Source: Bacteroidales bacterium
GTDB taxonomy: Bacteria > Bacteroidota > Bacteroidia > Bacteroidales > Prolixibacteraceae
Reading direction: 5' to 3'
Assembly (NCBI GenBank): GCA_015654795.1
Contig: JAATGF010000081.1
Coordinates: forward strand, 1 to 35,445
DNA length: 35,445 bases
Within the stretch, counting starts at the first letter, position 1; each line of letters begins with the position of its first letter. The notes beneath the pieces were generated by a model. That model made no database searches. It saw only the letters and a list, made by a program, of their open reading frames with translations, and was not told the origin of the DNA. A program made the translations under genes and the position numbers. Positions 16,350-25,518 of this stretch are shown one piece after another.

Positions 16350-17843
16350 ATGAAAGAGAACAACAAAGTTTCAAGAAGAGGGTTTTTGGGGACAAGCGCA
16401 GCAGCCGCTGCAGCAATCACCATTCTTCCTTCAAACACAATTGCAGGCCTGGGACATCGGGCACCGAGCGATAAGTTAAATATTGCCGCTGTCGGGATTG
16501 GCGGTATGGGACATGGAAATTTAAAAAACCTTAAATCTGAAAACATCATTGGTCTATGCGATGTAGACTGGAAGTACGCCGACGGCTGCTTCAAAGAATT
16601 TCCGGAAGCTAAAAAGTACAAAGACTGGAGAGTAATGTACGACGAGCTGGGAAAATCAATCGACGGAGTTTTGGTTGCAACTGCTGACCACACCCACGCG
16701 ATTATTGCTTCTCACGCTATCACAATGGGTAAAGCTGTTTATTGCCAAAAACCACTTACTCATACAGTTTATGAGTCCCGCTTATTGACCAAGCTGGCCG
16801 CAAAACACGACGTTGCCACTCAAATGGGTAATCAGGGTTCATCTGGCGAAGGCGTAAACCTTACCTGCGAATGGATTGCTAATGGCGCCATTGGTGAAGT
16901 TACAAAAGTTGAAGCATTTACCGATCGTCCTATCTGGCCACAAGGACTGAACACCCCGAAAGAAACTCCTGCAGTTCCTGATACACTTGACTGGGATTTA
17001 TTTACCGGCCCTGCAAAGGTAATTCCTTATAACCCACTCTATCACCCATGGAACTGGCGCGGATGGTGGGCTTATGGGACAGGTGCATTGGGCGATATGG
17101 CCTGCCATATTCTTCACCCGGTATTCGTTGGTCTTGAATTAGGTTATCCTATCAAAGCACAAGGTAACTCAACCTTATTATTGAAGGATTGCGCTCCGAC
17201 CGCACAGGCTGTTAAACTGACTTTCCCTGCCAGAACACCTAAAAAGGCAATGAAAGTTAAACTCCCACAGGTTGAAGTATACTGGTTTGATGGTGGTATC
17301 AAACCAATGCTTCCTGCCAATTGGCCAGCTGGCAAGAATCCAAATGAACAGGGCGGTTGCGTCTTCTTCCATGGTACAAAAGGTATTTTGGTTTGCGGAT
17401 GTTATGGCGTTAATCCATGGATCTTGCGTCCTGATGGCAAAGTTGAAAAACCTGAGGCTCCAAAATTCCGTCGCCGTGTTACACTTACACACGAAATGGA
17501 TTGGGTTCGCGCAGCTAAAGAATCACCGGCAACCCGTGTTAAAACAGCTTCCGATTTCAGTTTGTCAGGACCATTCAACGAAATGGTAGTGATGGGTGTG
17601 TTGGCAGTACGTCTTTCAACGCTTAATAAAGAGCTGGATTGGGACGGACCAAATATGAAATTCACCAACATCACTGATGCAGAACAGATCAAGATCGTTT
17701 TAGAAGATAAATTCAGCATCCATGATGGACACCCAACATTCGACAGGTCATATACTGATGCAGTTCCTGCTCCACAATTTGCAGCTGAACTAATCAAACA
17801 TACTTATCGCGCACCCTGGACTTTACCTGATATGCCAGCGTAA
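16350..17843 (+). CDS. Tat-exported Gfo/Idh/MocA family oxidoreductase
   Basis: This 497-residue protein has a twin-arginine signal (VSRRGFLGTSAAAAAA, residues 7-22), so it is probably folded with its cofactor and exported. The Rossmann domain begins at about residue 43 with GIGGMG (49-54) as the dinucleotide-binding loop. ADHTHAIIA (112-120) and CQKPLTH (132-138, Lys134-Pro135 of the family's [E/C]xKP motif) follow. The C-terminal half (about 190-480) is the substrate-binding alpha/beta domain, with RGWWAYGTGALGDMACHILHP. Family members oxidise or reduce sugar hydroxyls, often at C3. It is transcribed alone, between its own promoter and a terminator. A functional link with the secreted DUF1080 protein at 2.7 kb (3-keto-glycoside route) is possible, but the two are not neighbours. 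Confidence 0.9.
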   Translation: MKENNKVSRRGFLGTSAAAAAAITILPSNTIAGLGHRAPSDKLNIAAVGIGGMGHGNLKNLKSENIIGLCDVDWKYADGCFKEFPEAKKYKDWRVMYDELGKSIDGVLVATADHTHAIIASHAITMGKAVYCQKPLTHTVYESRLLTKLAAKHDVATQMGNQGSSGEGVNLTCEWIANGAIGEVTKVEAFTDRPIWPQGLNTPKETPAVPDTLDWDLFTGPAKVIPYNPLYHPWNWRGWWAYGTGALGDMACHILHPVFVGLELGYPIKAQGNSTLLLKDCAPTAQAVKLTFPARTPKKAMKVKLPQVEVYWFDGGIKPMLPANWPAGKNPNEQGGCVFFHGTKGILVCGCYGVNPWILRPDGKVEKPEAPKFRRRVTLTHEMDWVRAAKESPATRVKTASDFSLSGPFNEMVVMGVLAVRLSTLNKELDWDGPNMKFTNITDAEQIKIVLEDKFSIHDGHPTFDRSYTDAVPAPQFAAELIKHTYRAPWTLPDMPA

Positions 17844-17861
17844 TTGTCACAGTACTAAAAT

Positions 17862-17893
17862 AAAAAAGGGCGAAATATGTTTCGCCCTTTTTT
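17862..17893 (+). terminator. Rho-independent terminator after the oxidoreductase gene
   Basis: AAAAAAGGGCGAAA (17862-17875) pairs with TTTCGCCCTTTTTT (17880-17893) around a tetraloop TATG. It is a textbook intrinsic terminator 18 nt after the stop codon. Confidence 0.93.
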
Positions 17894-17954
17894 ATTAATA
17901 AGTAATTGCCAGGATAAAATAATCAAGTCCCCACAACATTTTAAATTGATCTCA

Positions 17955-18046
17955 GAATATCACCATACGTGAACGATTGAACCCAAAACTGCAAAAACAG
18001 CACATGCCTAAACGGTACTGGAAATTTCTGGCCTGAAAAGAGGTGA
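17955..18046 (+). pseudogene. DUF4130 (TIGR03915-like) C-terminal fragment, copy A
   Basis: The plus strand reads NITIRERLNPKLQKQH followed by MPKRYWKFLA and a stop. This is the same C terminus as the fragment at 34.3-34.6 kb, except that one extra base after FL shifts the frame, so the final PEKR is lost. Only about 26 codons survive and nothing upstream resembles the rest of the gene. Intact members of this putative DNA-metabolism family are about 250 residues. Confidence 0.65.
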
Positions 18047-18111
18047 TTGAATATTTGATACAGATATAAACAGCTTAAAAACATACCAGAAAGAGAAATA
18101 TATAATTTATG
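17955..18111. repeat. Duplicated 157-bp block, copy A
   Basis: Bases 17955-18111 match 34491-34646 at roughly nine positions in ten, in the same orientation. The match covers the end of the DUF4130-like frame and about 65 bp of its 3' flank (ACAGATATAAACAGCTTAAA and AGAGAAATATATAATTTATG are identical). Similarity stops abruptly on both sides. Confidence 0.8.
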
Positions 18112-18423
18112 ATTATAATCGGCAGGTTGGTTGATGGGGATTCTTTTTAAGAAGAAACCGACCATTTTCGCTTGTTTTTAAATATCGAATACGGTACGAA
18201 TGAAACCCTAATGAGATACGGATCCTAAAAAGCGCTTTAAAAGGGAAGATTTGGAGTAGTTTTATAGGACTGGATCGAGGGTCAATTATCACAACATAAA
18301 GTTTGCGTCATTACGGTAAAGAGATAGCACTCAATTGGAACCATCCTCTTTATTTTTTGGAATTTTAGACTCAAATTTAGATCTAACTCAGGTTATTAGT
18401 ATAGTTAAATTTAATTCATTTGG

Positions 18424-18628
18424 CTATCGCGTAGCGATTTAAGTATTGTAGAAACATGACCGCACGACACCTTGTCCTTACCGAGCGGTTACAGTTTTGT
18501 AGAATCACAATCGCATAACCCCTTTTTACCGCGTATGCGGTTACAGTATTGTAGAAGAACAAGATAGAATTTATAATGGCGCATCTGCCGTGGTTAATTG
18601 AAAATCGATGTCCCATGCGCCTTTATGG
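18424..18628. repeat. REP-like repeat block, copy 2
   Basis: Three successive units, about 50 bp apart, have a short hairpin followed by a G-T-A/T-T-TTGTAGAA tail. They are ATCGCGTAGCGAT with tail (18424-18457), ACCGAGCGGT with tail (18478-18508) and ACCGCGTATGCGGT with tail (18526-18560). The block ends with a segment bounded by GGCGCAT and ATGCGCC (18578-18624). Bases 18523-18628 are the inverted partner of 502-599. Confidence 0.75.
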
Positions 18629-18727
18629 CAGCCTTCTTAGCATATATATTGTTTTGCTTTCGATTTGCTTTTAATTGATTTTTGCTTTAAAATTTAATAG
18701 TAATTGATTATTAATTGATTAAATCAT

Positions 18728-19184
18728 TTATTTTTCAATTTGCTTTTTTTGAACAACAAAATAAATTCTGGATTTGTCAGCCCCTTCCTTTCCAATAGTG
18801 CCGCGATTTGCCAGCCTATAAACAGCTTTTAAAATATCTGATGTTGGTATTTCTTTCAGTCTCGATTGAATTTCTTTCATCCTGCACTTTCCATTGTATC
18901 GCAAATCTTCTATAATTAATGCTTCAAACTTGTATGGTTCTAATGTCTTTAACGATGGTGTTATATTCAGTTTTTGCATGAGCAAATAATTCAGGATTTA
19001 ACAAGTATTCTGTTCCTTTTTTAATTCCATGTGTAGTTAAAATCCCCTTTTCAAGTATCGTCCCAATCCATGTGCGCATTTTATCTTCCTGATTTAATTG
19101 CAATTTATTTGCTAATTGGGTAGAAAGAATTTTCTTTTCGGTTGCCACTAAACCTAATGCAATATATTCTTTTTGAGTTATTTG
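18728..19184 (-). pseudogene. Schlafen/AlbA_2-type ATP-binding protein, C-terminal fragment with frameshift
   Basis: The minus strand encodes QITQKEYIALGLVATEKK, then a winged-helix segment (LSTQLANKLQLNQEDKMRTW), up to LFAHAK. The frame then shifts and continues LNITPSLKTLEPYKFEAL to the end at 18728. The two pieces join smoothly if one A is removed from the A5 run (plus-strand T5 at 18971-18975). The text resembles the C-terminal winged-helix region of AlbA_2 (Schlafen-like) putative transcriptional regulators/helicases of Bacteroidota. The N-terminal AlbA_2 and ATPase-like parts are missing. The fragment begins at the codon directly after the CDF exporter's stop, in the same frame, so a deletion or recombination junction lies there. 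Confidence 0.65.
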
Positions 19185-20120
19185 TTAATGTTTGGTCAAA
19201 ATCAATTCATGGCTTCCATTGCAGCAATGAAAGCCGGGCTGAAGAGTAATGTGCCGGATACCAAATTTTTCATGGATAAGATGTTCGGCCTTGTCCTTTA
19301 TGAGCATCACATCCGCCATCGTCATGTTCTCTGAAAGATTCAAATGAGCCTCCAGAAAAACCTGATCATCATCAAGCTTCCATATATGCAAATGGTGTAT
19401 GTTTTCAATACCTGTTATTTGTTCTACCTCATTTTTTATCTCCTCGGGATGAATTCCATCCGGAACTGACTGCATCAGAATATTAACGGTTTGTTGCACA
19501 ACTCCCCAAGTTTGCCCGATGATGAAAACACCAACCAAAACTGTAATAAGCGGGTCGATCCAGTATACTTCAAACAGCCAGATAGCCATACCGCCGGCAA
19601 TAACGGCTACCGATGAGAGCGTGTCGCCCAGCAAGTGTAAGTATGCTGCCTTTATATTCAGATTCGGGGCCTTGTTATCATTAAGAATAAACACAGAAAT
19701 TATATTGGCCAGCAAACCAAAACCAGCAACAATCAGCATCAGTTTTCCCTGGATGGGTTCAGGAGTGATAAATCGTTGGTAAGCTTCAAAAAACAGGAAA
19801 ATGCAAATGGCTATCAGGACCACTGCATTGAACAAAGCTGCAAGAATCTCTGCTCGTTTGTACCCAAAAGTCCGGTGTTCATCAGGTTTCTTTCTGCTGA
19901 TTTTTCCGGCGACGAAAGCGATAAATATGGCTGAAGAATCGCCCAAGTTGTGAATGGCGTCCGACAGCAACGACAAACTGTTTGAGATTAATCCGCCAAC
20001 AATTTGTACCAGAGTTATCGACAGATTAAGCAATGTTACCCACAAAAGCTTTTTATCTCCTGTTTTATCTGGAGCAGAATGATGACAGTGTCCATGCGAA
20101 TGATGATTATGGTGCGTCAT
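19185..20120 (-). CDS. Cation diffusion facilitator metal exporter (CzcD/ZitB-like)
   Basis: This 311-residue protein opens with a His-rich cytoplasmic tail (MTHHNHHSHGHCHH) and then has six predicted membrane helices. Metal-site motifs are LLSDAIHNLGD in TM2 and HLLGDTLSS in TM5, the His/Asp pattern of Zn-selective CDF proteins. The C-terminal cytoplasmic domain (about 225-300) includes HHLHIWKLDDDQVFLEAHL. It exports Zn(II), Co(II) or a similar divalent ion from the cytoplasm. An open frame extends to 20162 from a TTG inside the tetR gene, but ATG 20120, 17 nt after that gene's stop, gives the expected His-rich start. It forms an operon with the TetR gene. The stop codon abuts a foreign gene fragment. 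Confidence 0.92.
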   Translation of the reverse strand: MTHHNHHSHGHCHHSAPDKTGDKKLLWVTLLNLSITLVQIVGGLISNSLSLLSDAIHNLGDSSAIFIAFVAGKISRKKPDEHRTFGYKRAEILAALFNAVVLIAICIFLFFEAYQRFITPEPIQGKLMLIVAGFGLLANIISVFILNDNKAPNLNIKAAYLHLLGDTLSSVAVIAGGMAIWLFEVYWIDPLITVLVGVFIIGQTWGVVQQTVNILMQSVPDGIHPEEIKNEVEQITGIENIHHLHIWKLDDDQVFLEAHLNLSENMTMADVMLIKDKAEHLIHEKFGIRHITLQPGFHCCNGSHELILTKH

Positions 20121-20137
20121 ATTGATAGAGATTTGAT

Positions 20138-20737
20138 TTATACTTTCATAATTTTCTTCCAACCAGCAACCCCAAATTCAATGTATTCGGAAATGAATCG
20201 GGTGATTTGTTCGTGATTGAGATCATGACTAACAATCTCTCCGATAATTGTCAGCCACCACGAACTGGCGGTGTGCATAAAAAATTCGGAGATATGCGGA
20301 TATTGTTTTTTCATTTCTTTCAGATATTGCATCCCAGCTTGGCTATATCGATCGGTAAAATCGTCCCTGAAGTTTTCGAGCGAAGAACCGGACGCCTGAA
20401 ACAAAAATAGTTTGAAGCCAACCCTGTTTTTCTCAATTAAATTGACAAAAAGATTCAGATTGTGCCGTTTGTACTCTTCCGAAATAAAAATATCTGACGA
20501 AAGGTATTCAGCGTTGCCGTGTTCGGCCATAGTTTCGTCAACAGCAAGGAGTACAGGGCTTAACACTTCGCAGAACAATTCATCTTTATTTCGGAAATAG
20601 TTGTAGATATTGCTCAGCCCAACCCGGGATTTTTTGGCAATAGTGCGCATTGAGGCATCTTTAAAACCTCTACGAATAAACTCTTCGCGAGCTTCCTCTA
20701 TAATGATTTTCCGTACTTCTTCTTTCTGTGTCTGCAT
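20138..20737 (-). CDS. TetR/AcrR family transcriptional regulator
   Basis: The 199-residue protein has a canonical N-terminal TetR DNA-binding domain (EEAREEFIRRGFKDASMRTI then AKKSRVGLSNIYNYFRNKDEL, about 14-54). A helical ligand domain with no strong identity to a named subgroup follows. It is the first gene of a two-gene unit with the CDF exporter, so control of metal export or of the neighbouring uptake cluster is likely. A 21-bp inverted repeat lies at 20793-20813, 56 nt upstream of its start, and is a candidate operator. Effector unknown. Confidence 0.9.
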   Translation of the reverse strand: MQTQKEEVRKIIIEEAREEFIRRGFKDASMRTIAKKSRVGLSNIYNYFRNKDELFCEVLSPVLLAVDETMAEHGNAEYLSSDIFISEEYKRHNLNLFVNLIEKNRVGFKLFLFQASGSSLENFRDDFTDRYSQAGMQYLKEMKKQYPHISEFFMHTASSWWLTIIGEIVSHDLNHEQITRFISEYIEFGVAGWKKIMKV

Positions 20738-20792
20738 AAAAGAATAGTGTTCGTATTAACCATACAAAAGAAAAGCAGTTAAGCAGACGTAT

Positions 20793-20813
20793 CAATCCCT
20801 AATAGTTGGGATT
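20793..20813. promoter_or_regulatory. Candidate operator, 21-bp inverted repeat, site 1
   Basis: The arms CAATCCCTA and TTGGGATT enclose ATAG; the palindromic core is AATCCC/GGGATT. Of 21 positions, 18 are identical to the site at 33298-33318, and all three differences lie in the centre. It is 56 nt upstream of tetR and 369 nt upstream of the TonB-dependent receptor. Confidence 0.5.
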
Positions 20814-21040
20814 CTCACTTGTTATACCTACTTAGAAATAGCCATATAATATTTTGACCAACAATTATACGTATAAAACTAACAATCAATATGTTTCAAT
20901 ATCCTGTAAGCAATTATAAAAAACAAATTGTATCCTGAAAAACTACACATATATAAACAGGAGTCAGCCTGTCCGACTCATTTTAATAACGCTATTAAAA
21001 TATTGAAATGCAGGTCGTAAAATCTGAGTAATAACTTATA

Positions 21041-21064
21041 GGTATTTTGCACTTAGGAAATACC
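21041..21064. promoter_or_regulatory. Short inverted repeat upstream of the TonB receptor
   Basis: GGTATTT (21041-21047) and AAATACC (21058-21064) form a perfect 7-bp inverted repeat with a 10-nt spacer in the receptor's leader region. It could be a regulator site or leader hairpin. One short repeat of this size is also possible by chance in AT-rich DNA. Confidence 0.3.
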
Positions 21065-21181
21065 AAAATAAAGGGATTGTATTACTAAGCACATCAAGCG
21101 AACTTTACACATGAAAAGACAGTCTAAGATTTAAACAATATTATATTGTCCATCAATAGAAGTTTTTAATAAAACAGCTTT

Positions 21182-24142
21182 ATGGGTAGGTTATTGTTCA
21201 TTATTACTTTTGCAATTTTCATCACCTTTCAATCTGTTTATTCCCAGCATAATTTATCTGGAAAGGTACTTAATAACAATTCAAAACTTCCTGTTGAATT
21301 TGCTGTTGTATCCATCCCAGACCAGGGATTATGGGCAATAACCAATGAAGAAGGGGCATTCCATATTCGTTCGGTAGCTTCAGGAAAAATTTCTTTGATT
21401 ATTTCCTGCCTGGGCTATGCAAAAAATACAATTACTGTTGAAGACCTCTCGGTGTTGCCACCCGACAATGTTTATTTCCTCAAAGAGGATAATTTGTTGC
21501 TTGACGAAGTAGTTGTCACTGCCCGAAAAAAAACGGACGTAATTTCCACGTCTTACACCATCGATCGGAATGCTATAAATCACATTCAGGCAGTTGGTGT
21601 GGCTGATGTACTCTCGCAGTTGCCCGGTGCACAAACGAACAGTGAAAAAAATTTAATTTCAGAACGGCGAATAGCTCTCAGAAGTCAAAGCACCAGCGAA
21701 ATGGATAAACCAACTTTTGGTACTGCAATTGAAGTTGACGGAGTAAGGTTATCCAATAACGGAGCATTCGCCACCGATGCCACCGATGGAATTGAGGGGA
21801 TCGGAACACGGAACATTGCAGTTAGTAACATTGAATCCATTGAAGTTGTTACGGGATTACCATCCGTTGAACATGGCGATTTGTCATCAGGATTGGTTAA
21901 GATAAAAACCCGGAAAGGGAAATCTCCATATGAAGTTGAAATTATTATCAAACCACAAATAAAATCCTACTCGCTCAACAAAGGATTCGACCTCGGAAAA
22001 AGTGCGGGATTAATCAATGCCGGAGTGGAACATACGCAATCAATTGCTGACAGATCATCACCATACACTACGTATACCCGAAACAACCTGAGCCTGATTT
22101 ACCGGAATACTTTTGGACAAAAAAAACGCCCTATCGAATTAACGTATGGAATTACAGGCAATACCGGCGGGTACAATTCGGAATCAGATCCGGATGCTTT
22201 TACAGGGACTTACAAAAAAATTAAAGACAATGTTTTACGGAGCAATCTGTACATTAACTGGTTGCTAAATCGCCCGTGGATAACGAACCTGGAGTTTTCC
22301 GGATCGGTAAATTATACCGACAAAAAACAGGAAGAGCAAACCAATAAATCAGCCTCATCAGCAACAGCAGCCATCCATACCACCGATGAAGGTTATTTTA
22401 TTGCCACAAGGTACGACGAAAATCCGAATGCTGCAATTACCCTTATCCCTGCCGGATATTGGTACCAACTAAAGTACAACGATGAAAAGCCGGTAACTTA
22501 CTCAAGCAAAATTAAAGCCAGCTGGCTCAGAAAATTTGGAAAAGTACGCAGCGATCTCAAAGCCGGAGGTGAATTTGTCTATTCGGGAAATTACGGGAAG
22601 GGGGGTTCTTATGCCGATATGCGTTATGCTCCAACTTACCGCGAGTTCCGCTACGACAAGCAACCATTTGTAAAAAACCTGGCTTTGTATGCCGAAGAAA
22701 AAATAAGCTTCCCTGTTCTGGGTAAAGAATTGCAGGTTCAGTCCGGGGTACGCGCCGACATTACTTCAATTAAAGGTTCTGATTACGGAGTCGTACAAAG
22801 TTTTTCGCCCCGAACGAATGTGCAATATACGCTGATTGCCGATAACTCTGATTTTGTAAAGAAGCTAAGCTTCCATGCCGGCTGGGGCGATGCCGTTAAA
22901 CTACCCTCATCAAGCATTCTCTATCCAAGTCCGTCATATTCCGACAAAATATCATTCGCCCCGGGAACTCTGGCTGACGGAACTGTATTTTACGCTTATT
23001 ACACCATTCCTGAAAAACCAATTTATAATCCTGGTTTAAAATGGCAACGAAACCGGAAAACTGAAATCGGGGTGGACTTAAGGTTAGGTAGCACCCAAAT
23101 TTCGCTGACTGCTTTTCACGACAAGGTATTCCATCCTTACAAAGAGACCACAACATACACACCTTTTTCTTATAAGTTAACCGACCAAACATCTTTGAAT
23201 AATTGCATAATTCCGGAAAACAACCGAGCCTATATGATCGACCAAAATTCAGGCATTGTGACCGTTTCGGATAAAACCGGACAATACGACAGCCAGCAAC
23301 TGTCATATATCACCCGCAATACTTTTAAAAGCAACTCATATTACACCAATGGTTCTCCGGTACTAAAGAAAGGGCTTGAATGGACGGTTGATTTCGGAAA
23401 GGTTCAGGCATTAAAAACATCCGTCAGACTTGATGGAAATTATTTTTATTATAAAGGAGTTGATGAAACAATGATAAAATACCTGGCTTCGGCGACCAAC
23501 ATGGGCGATGGAAACCCCTACAAATACATAGGATTTTATGTTGGCTCATACAACGATGCCAATGGAAGTATTACGAAAAAACTTACTACGAACGTTACTT
23601 TGACAACTCATATTCCGGCCATACGAATCATTGTCACCATCCGGTTGGAAAGCTGTTTTTACGATTATTCGCAAAGTTTAAGTGAATATTCCGGCGGAAC
23701 CAGAAGTTTTGTCCTCAACAATAAAGATGATTATTTCCAGTCAGGTGCAAGTTCCAATGTTTATGCCGGGAATCAGTATGTAGCCATGTATCCCTTGTAT
23801 TATGTCAGTTTAGACGACATAAATACCCTTATACCCTTTGCCGGAAAATTTTTGTGGGCCAAAGAAAACGACAAAGCCTTGTATAACGAGCTGGCCAAAA
23901 TGGTGATGAAAACCAATAACAATTATTATTTCAATGCAAATAAATACTCCGACTATTTCTCTGCAAACATAGGCCTGACCAAAGAAATCGGCAACAAAAT
24001 ATCCATGTCATTTCAGGCCAATAATTTCTTCAACAATATGGGGCAATATGTTTCGAGCCATACAGAAAATAAATACTCTCTGTATGGAAGTACTAAAATC
24101 CCATCATTTTACTATGGTTTATCGATACGGCTCAAATTATAA
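21182..24142 (+). CDS. TonB-dependent receptor, probable metal-complex or haem receptor
   Basis: This 986-residue outer-membrane receptor has signal peptide MGRLLFIITFAIFITFQSVYS. The N-terminal carboxypeptidase-regulatory-like domain is at about 24-105 (LSGKVLNNNSKLPVEFAVV), with the TonB-box-like LDEVVVTARK at about 106-115. A plug domain (about 120-235) contains GVADVLSQLPGAQT and VEVVTGLPSVEHGDLSSGLV. The beta-barrel has about 740 residues and ends FYYGLSIRLKL. There is no SusD partner; instead a DUF4876 lipoprotein and a DUF6850 barrel protein follow at 28 and 19 nt. With flavodoxin and a PepSY-type membrane protein in the same cluster, uptake of iron, haem or a similar complex is the best inference. 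The ligand is not visible in the sequence. Confidence 0.9.
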   Translation: MGRLLFIITFAIFITFQSVYSQHNLSGKVLNNNSKLPVEFAVVSIPDQGLWAITNEEGAFHIRSVASGKISLIISCLGYAKNTITVEDLSVLPPDNVYFLKEDNLLLDEVVVTARKKTDVISTSYTIDRNAINHIQAVGVADVLSQLPGAQTNSEKNLISERRIALRSQSTSEMDKPTFGTAIEVDGVRLSNNGAFATDATDGIEGIGTRNIAVSNIESIEVVTGLPSVEHGDLSSGLVKIKTRKGKSPYEVEIIIKPQIKSYSLNKGFDLGKSAGLINAGVEHTQSIADRSSPYTTYTRNNLSLIYRNTFGQKKRPIELTYGITGNTGGYNSESDPDAFTGTYKKIKDNVLRSNLYINWLLNRPWITNLEFSGSVNYTDKKQEEQTNKSASSATAAIHTTDEGYFIATRYDENPNAAITLIPAGYWYQLKYNDEKPVTYSSKIKASWLRKFGKVRSDLKAGGEFVYSGNYGKGGSYADMRYAPTYREFRYDKQPFVKNLALYAEEKISFPVLGKELQVQSGVRADITSIKGSDYGVVQSFSPRTNVQYTLIADNSDFVKKLSFHAGWGDAVKLPSSSILYPSPSYSDKISFAPGTLADGTVFYAYYTIPEKPIYNPGLKWQRNRKTEIGVDLRLGSTQISLTAFHDKVFHPYKETTTYTPFSYKLTDQTSLNNCIIPENNRAYMIDQNSGIVTVSDKTGQYDSQQLSYITRNTFKSNSYYTNGSPVLKKGLEWTVDFGKVQALKTSVRLDGNYFYYKGVDETMIKYLASATNMGDGNPYKYIGFYVGSYNDANGSITKKLTTNVTLTTHIPAIRIIVTIRLESCFYDYSQSLSEYSGGTRSFVLNNKDDYFQSGASSNVYAGNQYVAMYPLYYVSLDDINTLIPFAGKFLWAKENDKALYNELAKMVMKTNNNYYFNANKYSDYFSANIGLTKEIGNKISMSFQANNFFNNMGQYVSSHTENKYSLYGSTKIPSFYYGLSIRLKL

Positions 24143-24170
24143 TAAAATAACACTATAAATTTTAGAAACT

Positions 24171-25499
24171 ATGATTAAACATTTTTCCTTTTACTTATTA
24201 ATCCTCGTCCTTGCGGGTACCATCCAGTCCTGCCAAAAGAAGGATGACGATGACTACAAAACGTACGCGGTTTCCGTTCAACTGGTTTACCCCGACGATT
24301 ATGAAGTTGACAAAGCTGTAAGTGTAAAGCTTACTAACACAGGAACTAACTCTGCCTTTACTTTTGAAACCGACAATAAAGGAGTAGCTGTGTTCAATGT
24401 ACCCGCCGGGGTTTATGAAGCCTCGGCCACCGAAAGGCGTTCGTCCGGTGGAATTTCTTATAATTTCAACGGACTTAAAAACTTTACGGTAACCAGTAAT
24501 TGGGTTGCCACGAATGTAGTTTCCGTTGATCTTTTGCTATCAAAAGCAGCACAAATCATTATCAAAGAGCTGTACATTGGTGGATGCCAAAAAAACGATG
24601 GGTCAGGTTCTTTTGCAATGGATAAATATGTGATTTTGTACAATAATTCTGACGACAACGTTTCCCTGGACAACTTATGTCTGGGCATGGTACTTCCATA
24701 CAACGGTCATGCAACCAATAACGATTACGTTGGCGGCAAACTTTTCTATGAATCAGAAGGATGGATCCCTGCAGGACAAGGAATTTGGTATTTCCCCGGT
24801 GGAATTATCCTTCAAGCCGGAAAACAGTTGGTTGTTGCACTAAATAACGCTGTTGATAATACAATTACATATAGTAACTCCATCAATTTTGCCAATGCCG
24901 AATTTTATTGCACTTACGATCTGACGGCTTATGCCAATATAACCTATTATCCTTCACCATCTTCCGCTATTCCAACCTCTCATTATCTGTCAGGCGTACA
25001 TTTCGGAACAGGAAATGCCTGGTCATTAAGCAATTTATCTCCGGCATTTTTCATTTTTGCAACAGAGGACGTAACCCCGGTTGCCTTTGCCAACGATGCT
25101 GATCGTACCAGCCTATATAATGGATCGGCAACACAAGTCAGAAAAAAGGTTCCTGTAGAGTGGGTTGTTGATGGCATTGAAGTATTTAGACAAGGAAGCA
25201 CCAATTACAAAAGGTTAACTACCAGTGTTGATGCCGGGTACATTTATCATATCAACCAAAATGGCTATACCTTATACCGGAATGTTGACAAAACAACCAC
25301 TGAGGCAATTTCGGGGAACAGCGGAAAATTGGTTTACAACTATTCGGGGGGAACCACCGATCTGGCTGATGGAACCACCGATCCAAGCGGAATCGACGCT
25401 GAAGCTTCAGTCAAAAACGGCGCCCGTATTATTTACAAAGATACCAACAGCACCACTAACGACTTCCATCAGCGTAAAAAAGCATCGCTGCGCAATTAA
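24171..25499 (+). CDS. DUF4876 surface lipoprotein
   Basis: This 442-residue protein has a lipoprotein signal with Cys21 (AGTIQSC) followed by the charged stretch QKKDDDD, typical of surface-exported Bacteroidota lipoproteins. Residues about 30-120 look like a Carboxypeptidase/Ig-like sandwich (VSVKLTNTGTNSAFTFETDN). Residues about 125-270 resemble a lamin-tail-like domain: IIIKELYIGGCQKNDGSG, DKYVILYNNSDDNVSLDNL. The rest is a beta-rich DUF4876 tail. The family is of unknown function and recurs beside TonB-dependent receptors without SusD. By position it could be the receptor's surface ligand-binding partner, in the way HmuY- or XusB-like lipoproteins serve theirs; that is inference. The start is clear and spacing to both neighbours is short. 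Confidence 0.82.
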   Translation: MIKHFSFYLLILVLAGTIQSCQKKDDDDYKTYAVSVQLVYPDDYEVDKAVSVKLTNTGTNSAFTFETDNKGVAVFNVPAGVYEASATERRSSGGISYNFNGLKNFTVTSNWVATNVVSVDLLLSKAAQIIIKELYIGGCQKNDGSGSFAMDKYVILYNNSDDNVSLDNLCLGMVLPYNGHATNNDYVGGKLFYESEGWIPAGQGIWYFPGGIILQAGKQLVVALNNAVDNTITYSNSINFANAEFYCTYDLTAYANITYYPSPSSAIPTSHYLSGVHFGTGNAWSLSNLSPAFFIFATEDVTPVAFANDADRTSLYNGSATQVRKKVPVEWVVDGIEVFRQGSTNYKRLTTSVDAGYIYHINQNGYTLYRNVDKTTTEAISGNSGKLVYNYSGGTTDLADGTTDPSGIDAEASVKNGARIIYKDTNSTTNDFHQRKKASLRN

Positions 25500-25518
25500 C
25501 GGAATTTGGCAAAACACA

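Larger units (their letters stand above)
17894..18727. other. Decayed intergenic zone with gene and repeat remnants
   Basis: No intact gene. It contains the DUF4130-like fragment (17955-18046) within a duplicated block (17955-18111), about 300 bases without recognisable features (18112-18420), and REP-like units (18424-18628). Minus-strand open frames of 66-74 codons here are antisense readings of these remnants. Confidence 0.6.
20738..21181. other. Divergent regulatory region between tetR-CDF and the TonB receptor operon
   Basis: No gene is seen. It contains the 21-bp inverted repeat (20793-20813) and a 7-bp inverted repeat GGTATTT/AAATACC (21041-21064), 117 nt before the receptor start. 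No exact TTTG/TAnnTTTG pair stands out on either strand, which may mean activator-dependent or alternative-sigma transcription. Confidence 0.5.

Noticed and set aside
17941..18165. 74-codon minus-strand frame
   Set aside because: It is the antisense of the DUF4130 remnant and its conserved flank, not an independent gene.
25225..25518. 98-codon N-terminal extension of the DUF6850 gene
   Set aside because: It overlaps the end of the DUF4876 gene in another frame and has no family-like sequence; a signal peptide begins at ATG 25519.
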